Source: an uncultured Odoribacter sp.
GTDB taxonomy: Bacteria; Bacteroidota; Bacteroidia; Bacteroidales; Marinifilaceae
DNA: 5,066 bases
NCBI GenBank assembly: GCA_905193145.1
Contig: CAJJNP010000184.1
Coordinates: 1 to 5,066 of the forward strand
Direction: 5' to 3'
The position numbers were made by a program, and so were the translations under genes. Under the pieces are notes generated by a model, which was not told the origin of the DNA, did no database searches, and was given only the letters and a program-made list of their open reading frames with translations. Positions 1 to 5,066 of this stretch are shown piece by piece. Positions within the stretch are counted from its first letter, which is position 1; the number at the start of each line of letters is the position of its first letter.

Positions 1-69
1 ATCCTTGTTCCACAACGGAAGGTTGAAACGTGTCAACAAATAGTGCCGAACGGGAGAACTGCCACACAT
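1..69 (-). CDS. Probable glycosyltransferase, N-terminal fragment (runs off the window)
   Basis: An ATG at 69-67 opens a frame that stays open to base 1 and gives 23 residues, beginning MCGSSPVRHYLLTRF and continuing NLPLWNKD. The core HYLLTRFNLPLW resembles, from memory, the first beta strand of glycosyltransferases annotated as 'putative rhamnosyl transferase' (PF11316-like), which often begin close to a 'hfvltRfnl' block. Such enzymes move a sugar from a nucleotide-sugar donor onto a growing surface glycan at the cytoplasmic face of the membrane. A TAnnTTTG promoter element lies about 22 bases upstream, which supports this start. The gene is probably the next member of the polysaccharide cluster represented by the two genes at the other end of the window. 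Only 23 residues are visible, so the family call is tentative; that it is a real gene start is more secure than its function. Confidence 0.6.
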   Translation of the reverse strand, partial: MCGSSPVRHYLLTRFNLPLWNKD

Positions 70-91
70 AGTTAAAGCATGAGAAAAACGT

Positions 92-99
92 CAAACTTA
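92..99 (-). promoter_or_regulatory. Bacteroidota -7 promoter element (TAnnTTTG) for the downstream glycosyltransferase
   Basis: The minus strand reads TAAGTTTG here, an exact match to the Bacteroidota -7 consensus TAnnTTTG. It sits in the 58-base gap between the stop of the 279-residue gene and the ATG at 69, leaving a leader of roughly 15-20 bases. I see no clear -33 TTTG/TTG at the usual spacing, so this is a half-match. It suggests the glycosyltransferase need not depend on read-through from the three-gene unit. Confidence 0.45.
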
Positions 100-106
100 A
101 AGAACA

Positions 107-125
107 TATCACATTATTATCACAT
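107..125. repeat. Pair of 8-bp direct repeats with an 11-bp period
   Basis: TATCACAT occurs at 107-114 and again at 118-125, so the copies start 11 bases apart, about one helical turn. The pair lies just downstream of the 279-residue gene's stop codon and upstream of the promoter element at 92-99. It could be a binding site for a regulator, or chance in an A/T-rich spacer. There is no second pair elsewhere that I noticed. Confidence 0.3.
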
Positions 126-127
126 GC

Positions 128-967
128 TTACCACGTAGAAATCCTCTCCATTTTCTTTTTTGTACCTGTACTCAATTTAGCCAACTCCTTTTGTTGGTCA
201 TCAGCAATCTCATAAGCATGGTACGTTGGATTGCTTGACAAGTTTTCATTGAAAAATATCAAAATCTTATGTTCTTTCTTCAACCAAAACACCAAACGCT
301 TATTTTCCCCTTTCCCACACACGGCTTTTTGTAAGAAAACGGAAGCCTCGGCATAATTATATGTCAAAGGAGATATAACACCTCGATGGCCCTCTTTTGC
401 AAAAAGTCCATGTTTCCTATAATTCAAATCCAATACTCGCTGTGGTTCCCTGTTTACAACAAACCAATCATACAAGGCTTTCTCGTCACATGGAAGAAAT
501 GGTTTTTCTGAGATTCCACCATTTTCCCTTGATGTTTTTAATGATTTTGGATGAACACACAACGCATCCAGATCTACAATAACCCCTTTTTCCATGCCAC
601 ATTGCATAAACGCATCCAATATATCGCCGCCTTTCAAATCCACCCCATTTACATTTATGTCCGTAGGGACATAATTTTCCATCTGCTGATAATCTGCCCA
701 GTCGTTCAGGTATTCCATCAACAGTATAGCCGCCTCTTTTCCCATCCCCTTTTCGATAGACCTATAAAAAGGAACCAGTACTTTATTATCGAAATAACCG
801 GAATATTTCTCATGGTCAATAATGGACAAAGCACGAAATAGTTGTTCCATGAACGAACTAAGTTCTTCACAATTCTTATAATTATAAGCTTGCAAATAAG
901 GATGAAAGCACTCCTCTCCATCCTTAACAATAGGAAATAACAAGAATACCCTGTTCATACTTACCAT
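128..967 (-). CDS. Uncharacterised 279-residue protein, third gene of the DUF262/ATPase unit
   Basis: I do not recognise this family. The protein is 279 residues, looks soluble, and has no signal peptide or membrane segment that I can see. The N-terminal half (about 1-125) looks mainly helical. The C-terminal part (about 160-255) looks alpha/beta: a DWFVVNREPQRVLDLNYRKHG stretch near 168-187, then strands around 224-240 and a YHAYEI block at 249-254. The tail (264-279) is rich in K and S/T. Its ATG overlaps the stop of the ATPase gene by one base (TAATG), so translation is probably coupled and the two products are likely made together. A second ATG three codons later (958) is possible but fits the coupling less well. 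By position it could be an effector, nuclease or target-recognition subunit of the unit. No catalytic motif can be named, so function is left open. Confidence 0.85.
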   Translation of the reverse strand: MVSMNRVFLLFPIVKDGEECFHPYLQAYNYKNCEELSSFMEQLFRALSIIDHEKYSGYFDNKVLVPFYRSIEKGMGKEAAILLMEYLNDWADYQQMENYVPTDINVNGVDLKGGDILDAFMQCGMEKGVIVDLDALCVHPKSLKTSRENGGISEKPFLPCDEKALYDWFVVNREPQRVLDLNYRKHGLFAKEGHRGVISPLTYNYAEASVFLQKAVCGKGENKRLVFWLKKEHKILIFFNENLSSNPTYHAYEIADDQQKELAKLSTGTKKKMERISTW

Positions 968-2097
968 TAAAATCCAAATAATGTTTCCAGATCCATTTTC
1001 ATTTGGTCAAAGAATCCCTGCGGCGCATCCTTAATACGGCAGTTCTTTCCTATTGCTAACGGAATTGCCTCGGCATTCATTGTATCACGATTCCTATCAA
1101 AATAATAAACTGCAAGATGAGTTTCCTTTAACTCTCCTTTTTTCAATGCTACCAATGCCCCGTTGATCACATGGTCACTGTGCGTTTCTAAAATAATTTG
1201 CACACCATGCTCCGCAGCCCGGGATATTAGTTTCATCAAAGCCGCCTGAGCAGCCGGATGTATATGCGCCTCAGGGTTTTCAATCAAGACCAAGGAACCT
1301 TTTGGGGCAAAAAGCACAGCAACCAACACAGAAAGGACATAAGTAATTCCGAAACCTGTATTCAAAGCATCAATCCACTTCATGGGGGTTCCTTCCTTCC
1401 TATAGCCAAACTTCAAAAAATACTCCGTGGAACGCTGCTCTATATTGATTCTTATATCAGGTGAAATCGCCGTCAGCCAAGCCTCTGTCTGAGTGCGCAA
1501 TGACAAATCCTCTATTTCATCACAGTTAAAATTCAGTTCCTGAATCGGTATATTCTCATCTCCAAACCTACTCAGAAAATAGACCGCAAATTCCCCACGT
1601 CCCATTTTAAAAGAAAGTTGTTTGTGGTCGTCCACAACGGCGGTGTCTGTCTGGTATACAGACTGGGGGCCATCTCGGAATGCACTCAGGTATTGGAAAT
1701 ACCCACTAAACAATGAGCATTTTTCCAAATCCTCCCGACTGTAAGATACGGCAGATGGCAATTGGTTTAAACGTGTCACATCACCTAACGGATACTGGTA
1801 AGCAAAATCAAAATTACATCCACAATCCTGCATAATGCTTATCCGCAACAAGTGCGGCTCAACGGCAGTATTCCAGTTCACCAACTGTGAAGATTGCCCT
1901 ATTTGAAAAGATTCTCCCCTCAAATTCACGGTCTGTGGAAATTCACCTTTCAAAAATGATTCCCTCAACATCAACATAGACTGTATCACTGAAGACTTTC
2001 CCATACCGTTCATCCCCGTCAGAATTGAAAGGTTAGCCAACCTCAAATCCGTATCGCCATGTATCTTGAAATTATGAATTTTATATCTTTCTATCAT
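967..2097 (-). CDS. AAA/ABC-type ATPase with DUF3696 C-terminus (OLD-like, no Toprim)
   Basis: A 376-residue P-loop ATPase of the SMC/Rad50/OLD branch. Residues 1-26 have the typical start, an 'NFK' block before the nucleotide site. The Walker A motif GMNGMGKS is at about 28-35; a YLSAFRDGPQ block typical of DUF3696 ATPases is at about 136-145; an ABC-signature-like NTGFGITYVL is at about 246-255; Walker B LVLIENPEAHIHP with its catalytic glutamate is at about 269-281; the switch histidine lies in ETHSDHVIN near 304-312. The last 45 residues, ending QGFFDQMKMDLETLF, match the short DUF3696 tail. There is no Toprim nuclease domain as in full OLD proteins, so it should act through partners. An in-frame TTG at 2106 would add three residues, but I chose the ATG at 2097: it lies one base after the upstream TGA and gives the usual MIxxxxIxNFK start. 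ATP binding and hydrolysis are well supported; the cellular role is inferred from its neighbours. Confidence 0.93.
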   Translation of the reverse strand: MIERYKIHNFKIHGDTDLRLANLSILTGMNGMGKSSVIQSMLMLRESFLKGEFPQTVNLRGESFQIGQSSQLVNWNTAVEPHLLRISIMQDCGCNFDFAYQYPLGDVTRLNQLPSAVSYSREDLEKCSLFSGYFQYLSAFRDGPQSVYQTDTAVVDDHKQLSFKMGRGEFAVYFLSRFGDENIPIQELNFNCDEIEDLSLRTQTEAWLTAISPDIRINIEQRSTEYFLKFGYRKEGTPMKWIDALNTGFGITYVLSVLVAVLFAPKGSLVLIENPEAHIHPAAQAALMKLISRAAEHGVQIILETHSDHVINGALVALKKGELKETHLAVYYFDRNRDTMNAEAIPLAIGKNCRIKDAPQGFFDQMKMDLETLFGF

Positions 2098-2098
2098 A

Positions 2099-3169
2099 TC
2101 AGCCAAGTGTTTTACGTATAACCTCCTCCATTTTTTTGAACCTATAACCTACCGACTTAGATTTTCCTGTTCCTTCCGATAAAGTCTTTTGTAATCTCTT
2201 ATCCTGAAACAACTCAATATAAAATGTACTAAACAAAGTCTTTTTAAGAATCAAATCATCTTGTTCAGCCTGTGTCAATTTAGAAACAGACACAGCCAAG
2301 GCATCAAACAAAGCTTTTGAAACAGGATTTCGCCTCCCACTATCCGATATTGGTTTCCTGAATGCATCATCCCCCAGTAATTCACGACAAACAAAAAGCC
2401 CACGACAAAATGCGACTTTGGCTCCATCCAAATCGTCTTGACTTAACTGGTTCAATGTATGCATTGCCACATTTAAGAATGCATCCATGTCACCCTCATA
2501 GGACTCATATCCGATTAAATAGAATGCCAAAAAGCGAAGGACGAATTCTTTATCTGCCATTCTTTGGGTAGACACCCCCTTCGTCATTTGACGGAACAAA
2601 GGAATATCAGCCATATCTTCCAACAGTCGTGTAGCCACTCCCTGATTCAAGGCATTCCTTATTTCTTGCGGGGTAAGCGGGGTTCCCGCAGAATTAATGC
2701 GTTGGAAAATCAGATACTTCACATCCGGAGGTGTTTTTCCTTTCAATATATTGACCGTCACCGACAACATGGAAAATGACAATTTTTCGAAATATTCAAA
2801 ATCATTATATGTCTTCTTACCATATTGCTTTCCAAGAAAGTCAAGTCCTTTCAACTCCAGTGCCTGATCTATAGCAAATTTCTTCAAAGTACACAAACGC
2901 TGCAATCCGTCGATAACCACCCATCTTTTGCTATCTTTTTCTATACTGAAATAAAAACTGGGAAGAGGCAGTCCTAATAAGATAGATTCCACCAAACGGC
3001 TTTTCTTCTCGTCATTCCACAAATCCTGTTTACGCTGAAAAGCCGGGGTCAAATCTATGGCATCATTTTTCAACATGTCTATCAAGACACCTATCGTCAC
3101 ATTTTTCACCTCCACCTCTATGGCTGAAGGGTCAAAAGGTTGTTTTATGGGTAATGTTAGTGTGGACAT
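2099..3169 (-). CDS. DUF262 (GmrS-type, ParB-like) protein without HNH domain
   Basis: A 356-residue protein with the DUF262 fold. Diagnostic blocks in order: PAFQRKQDLW at about 42-51; LVESILLGLPLP at 59-70; VVIDGLQRL at 84-92, the position of the DGQQR nucleotide-binding/catalytic motif; FQRINSAGTPLTPQEIRNA at 155-173; RMADKEFVLRFLAF at 203-216. The family uses this ParB/sulfiredoxin-like domain to bind and hydrolyse NTPs and, in GmrSD, BrxU and SspE, to license DNA cleavage in response to DNA modification. Here the second residue of the motif is L rather than Q (DGLQR). After about residue 220 the protein is mostly helical and ends with a GTGKSKSVGYRF stretch; no DUF1524-type HNH motif is present, so the protein is shorter than the two-domain nucleases. 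It is the first gene of the unit, with its ATG about 25 bases below a promoter element and its TGA one base before the ATPase start. The family call is strong; whether it cuts DNA is unknown. Confidence 0.93.
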   Translation of the reverse strand: MSTLTLPIKQPFDPSAIEVEVKNVTIGVLIDMLKNDAIDLTPAFQRKQDLWNDEKKSRLVESILLGLPLPSFYFSIEKDSKRWVVIDGLQRLCTLKKFAIDQALELKGLDFLGKQYGKKTYNDFEYFEKLSFSMLSVTVNILKGKTPPDVKYLIFQRINSAGTPLTPQEIRNALNQGVATRLLEDMADIPLFRQMTKGVSTQRMADKEFVLRFLAFYLIGYESYEGDMDAFLNVAMHTLNQLSQDDLDGAKVAFCRGLFVCRELLGDDAFRKPISDSGRRNPVSKALFDALAVSVSKLTQAEQDDLILKKTLFSTFYIELFQDKRLQKTLSEGTGKSKSVGYRFKKMEEVIRKTLG

Positions 3170-3194
3170 CCAATCATATTTCTACAATACCCCA

Positions 3195-3202
3195 CAAAGA
3201 TA
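3195..3202 (-). promoter_or_regulatory. Bacteroidota -7 promoter element (TAnnTTTG) for the DUF262 operon
   Basis: The minus strand reads TATCTTTG, an exact TAnnTTTG match, beginning two bases after the TAG stop of the glycosyltransferase gene and about 25 bases before the DUF262 ATG. A start site near 3188 would leave a leader of about 20 bases. The -33 region falls inside the end of the glycosyltransferase gene and shows no clear TTTG. The position suggests the three-gene unit is transcribed independently of the polysaccharide genes upstream. I see no terminator hairpin between the two. Confidence 0.6.
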
Positions 3203-3204
3203 CA

Positions 3205-4404
3205 CTATTTTTTTAATTGCTTTTCATCTACATTCATTTTTACCCCCAAAAGTTGCTCCCAAGATTGATATATGGCTTCCAGAGCATATTTACGGCTCGT
3301 TACAATGGCATTTTCCGCCATACGCTGACGCTCATCAGACGACTGCATCAGGACAGACAACTTCTCTGCCATAAGCGCAGCATTATATCCCTTCTTATCA
3401 TACGGCAAAATCAAACCATTTTTACCGTCTTCTACAATATCATATACAGCAGAATAGCTCCCGTAAACGGCCGGTATCACACCAAAACTCATACACTCAG
3501 CCAATACCAACGGGAAACCTTCATACTCTGATGTTAACATTAACACCGAAGCCCTTTCATAATAAGGTCGCGGTTTTTGGAAGCCCTCAAAACAGACATG
3601 CTCCAACCCAAGTTCTCTTGCCCTACGTTCCACACCGGCAAGCTCGGGACCATCGCCCACAATAGTCAACTGCCAGTCGGGAAAGCGATCTTCAAGCATC
3701 GCCCACGTATCCACTACGCGGACAACCCGCTTCTGATTATAATCTATGCGCCCCATATAAATAATTTCTTTCCGCTTATTCTCCTTGAAATAAGAATATC
3801 CCGATGCATCAATGGTTACAGGGTTGGTCTGCACCGTCAAATGGTCAGGTTTGCTTATACCCGTGAAAGCCTTGAACTTTTCCACAAAACTTGGCGAAAG
3901 CACCATGTAAAGATCGCTGTAACAGTAAACATAACGCATACTCCGACTGGTAATCAACTTAAAAATATATTTTTTGCAATGCAATAGCAACCGTCCAAAC
4001 GGGTTGTGCGTAGTTTCCAATGTTATTTCCACGTCTTTTATGCGTGCGTTGGTATCAGGCGAATTGTGATATACGGCAACGGACTTCACTCCTAATCCAA
4101 CTTTGGCCTTGACCAACACTTTGGCCGGGACATACGGCAATCCCCATTGATTGATTACGACATTCACTTTGTCGCCAACAAGAATGGCACGTAACTTTTC
4201 CACATTCGTATCCGAACAGCGAAAACCATCAAGCGTGTAGAACAGTATCCGCTTGTCGGCCCTTGCCGTCATCAACGGATTTGGCTTGCCGAAGCAAACA
4301 ATACCAACATGGTGGCCGTGTTCCACGAAACTTTTAGCCAAAGTCAATGTCACCACTTCCTGACCGCCCACCTCAAACACCTTCATAAGGAACAATATAT
4401 TCAT
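3205..4404 (-). CDS. Glycosyltransferase, GT4-type (GT-B fold)
   Basis: A complete 399-residue GT-B glycosyltransferase. The N-terminal acceptor domain starts MNILFLMKVFEVGGQEVVTL, with the glycine loop GGQE at 13-16 that is characteristic of GT4 enzymes, and has a VYHNSPD block at 111-117. The C-terminal donor domain shows YMGRIDYNQKR at 216-226 (basic residues that usually contact the donor phosphates), VGDGPE at 249-254, and EGFPLVLAE at 295-303, which is the E-x7-E motif. It should transfer a sugar from a nucleotide-sugar donor to a lipid-linked glycan at the inner face of the cytoplasmic membrane during capsule, O-antigen or exopolysaccharide synthesis. Sugar and linkage cannot be read from sequence. 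No signal peptide or transmembrane segment is evident. The ATG follows the upstream stop by 7 bases, so the two are probably co-transcribed; the tail (NVDEKQLKK) ends just before the next operon's promoter. Confidence 0.93.
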   Translation of the reverse strand: MNILFLMKVFEVGGQEVVTLTLAKSFVEHGHHVGIVCFGKPNPLMTARADKRILFYTLDGFRCSDTNVEKLRAILVGDKVNVVINQWGLPYVPAKVLVKAKVGLGVKSVAVYHNSPDTNARIKDVEITLETTHNPFGRLLLHCKKYIFKLITSRSMRYVYCYSDLYMVLSPSFVEKFKAFTGISKPDHLTVQTNPVTIDASGYSYFKENKRKEIIYMGRIDYNQKRVVRVVDTWAMLEDRFPDWQLTIVGDGPELAGVERRARELGLEHVCFEGFQKPRPYYERASVLMLTSEYEGFPLVLAECMSFGVIPAVYGSYSAVYDIVEDGKNGLILPYDKKGYNAALMAEKLSVLMQSSDERQRMAENAIVTSRKYALEAIYQSWEQLLGVKMNVDEKQLKK

Positions 4405-4411
4405 ATTCCGT

Positions 4412-5066
4412 TCAGTTTTTGCCAGACATCTGTTTCATCTTCATGTACAACGCAAACACGCCTAATTTGTAAAGTACAGGTTTTACAGCCACCAACATCC
4501 GTTTTACAAATGGCGATGGCAAATATTTGCGTTCAACAGCGTCTAACGGCAATGTGTTCAGGTCGCTAAAGAACTCTGTACGCCTTGGATTTACCGGCAC
4601 ATTGTGTTTTATCATTATACCGTCTCGTTTTATTATAGGATCTATCTCGGACGGTGCCCAAACAAATTCATTTTTGATTTGTTCAAATATCTCCTTGCCA
4701 TGTGATGTGTGAATGAACACATTAGTGGCTCCTTTACGGCTAAATTTAGATGACACGGAAAACGCATCCCAACAATCAAAAATGGTAATATCGCTCTGAC
4801 GATGTAATGTTTTGAAATGGCAATGATAACAGCTTGGACGCGAGCAAATATTCTTAAAGTAAAGACGAAGCATAATGTCAGCTTCCTTACCCTTGTGATA
4901 ATACTTGCTCTTGTCGGCAAAGGTGATTGTTGCCGTACTGTAATCATAACCATAATGTTTGTCACGCGAACGATAATCTATTACCTGACTTCCGGCAAGG
5001 GTAGCATAGTAAGCCAAATATCGCGCTAACAACCGTGGACTTGGTGTGCCGTGGCACACCAAGTCC
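4412..5066 (-). CDS. FrhB/FdhB-like iron-sulfur protein of polysaccharide loci, C-terminal part (start outside window)
   Basis: The frame is open through the window edge; the apparent start at 5062 is a TTG inside a conserved block, so this is a 5'-truncated gene with 217 visible residues. The first residues read DLVCHGTPSPR, the conserved 'D-L-x-CHG-x-PSP' block in the middle of coenzyme F420 hydrogenase beta-type proteins (PF04422/PF04432). A cysteine cluster CSRPSCYHC follows near visible residues 74-82, then SDITIFDCWDAF (family: aDitlGDfWG) at about 91-102, TNVFIHTSHG at 113-122, and NPRRTEFFSDL near the end. Homologues in capsule and exopolysaccharide clusters often neighbour pyruvyl transferases and glycosyltransferases; their reaction is not established, but a flavin/Fe-S redox role is presumed. 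The glycine usual in GDFWG is replaced here (FDCWD). The missing N-terminus, which would carry further ferredoxin-type cysteines, lies above 5066. Confidence 0.85.
   Translation of the reverse strand, partial: DLVCHGTPSPRLLARYLAYYATLAGSQVIDYRSRDKHYGYDYSTATITFADKSKYYHKGKEADIMLRLYFKNICSRPSCYHCHFKTLHRQSDITIFDCWDAFSVSSKFSRKGATNVFIHTSHGKEIFEQIKNEFVWAPSEIDPIIKRDGIMIKHNVPVNPRRTEFFSDLNTLPLDAVERKYLPSPFVKRMLVAVKPVLYKLGVFALYMKMKQMSGKN
5037..5066. repeat. Perfect 14-bp inverted repeat with 2-base centre, at the window edge
   Basis: GGACTTGGTGTGCC (5037-5050), GT, then GGCACACCAAGTCC (5053-5066): the arms are exact reverse complements. The palindrome lies inside the FrhB-like gene and encodes its conserved DLVCHGTPSP block. 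It ends exactly at the last base supplied, so it might extend further. Both arms encode family-conserved residues in frame, which argues that it is real sequence rather than a fold-back artefact. Confidence 0.85.

Larger units (their letters stand above)
128..3202 (-). other. Candidate three-gene defence-like operon (DUF262, DUF3696 ATPase, unknown)
   Basis: A single promoter element at 3195-3202 precedes three same-strand genes with almost no space between them: TGA-T-ATG between the first and second, and TAATG between the second and third. This packing indicates one transcript and probably one complex. DUF262 proteins include the GmrSD, BrxU and SspE defence nucleases. Stand-alone ABC/OLD-type ATPases are the motor or sensor in Septu, OLD/Gabija, PARIS and related systems. 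The combination therefore suggests defence against phage or foreign DNA, but no component here has a clear HNH, Toprim or PD-(D/E)XK nuclease motif. The operon is visible in the sequence; the defence role is an inference. Confidence 0.6.

Noticed and set aside
75..129. Inverted 7-mers AAGCATG (75-81) and CATGCTT (123-129) as a terminator hairpin
   Set aside because: The loop would be 41 bases, the stem is A/T-rich, and no T-run follows; this is expected by chance.
397..841. Plus-strand open frames at 397-582 and 551-841
   Set aside because: They lie opposite the 279-residue minus-strand gene, have no family-like sequence, and overlap each other; they look like shadows of the real gene.
70..3204. 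Target-site duplication or att sites flanking the three-gene unit
   Set aside because: Comparing the 70-127 and 3170-3204 spacers by eye showed no shared direct repeat beyond the common promoter motif, and no integrase or transposase is present.
3577..3987. 136-codon plus-strand open frame
   Set aside because: It lies opposite the donor-domain half of the GT4 glycosyltransferase, which is convincingly coding on the minus strand.
4642..4965. 107-codon minus-strand open frame
   Set aside because: It is an out-of-frame shadow of the FrhB-like gene, whose own frame carries the conserved cysteine and SDIT motifs.
5060..5062. TTG as the start codon of the FrhB-like gene
   Set aside because: It falls inside the conserved DLVCHG block, and the frame stays open upstream to the window edge, so the true start is outside.

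Overview
This window looks like Bacteroidales chromosome (Bacteroides/Phocaeicola/Parabacteroides type). I infer this from two TAnnTTTG promoter elements typical of the Bacteroidota housekeeping sigma factor, the absence of strong Shine-Dalgarno sequences, and the protein content. I could not run any database search, so genus and species are not assigned. Every gene I accept lies on the minus strand, so the region is read from high to low coordinates.

Layout in transcription order. (1) 5066-4412: the 3' part of a gene for an FrhB/FdhB-like (coenzyme F420 hydrogenase beta-type) iron-sulfur protein of the kind found in surface-polysaccharide loci; its start lies outside the window. (2) 4404-3205: a GT-B glycosyltransferase of the GT4 type, 7 bases downstream. 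(3) 3169-128: a tightly packed three-gene unit made of a DUF262 (GmrS/ParB-like) protein without an HNH domain, an OLD/ABC-type AAA ATPase of the DUF3696 kind, and a 279-residue protein that I do not recognise. (4) 69-1: the first 23 codons of another probable glycosyltransferase, which continues beyond base 1.

The three-gene unit is the notable content. Its genes are separated by 1 base and then overlap by 1 base, which suggests translational coupling. It has its own promoter element immediately after the GT4 stop codon, and a second promoter element restarts transcription for the glycosyltransferase downstream. DUF262 proteins and ABC-type ATPases both recur in anti-phage and DNA-modification-sensing systems. 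The simplest reading is a compact candidate defence module lodged between two genes of an exopolysaccharide or capsule cluster. That function is inferred from families and layout only. The third gene is the best candidate for a new effector or specificity component.

The only non-coding stretches are short: 70-127, 3170-3204 and 4405-4411. There is no gene-free stretch over 300 bases. I saw no tRNA, rRNA, CRISPR array, transposase or integrase.
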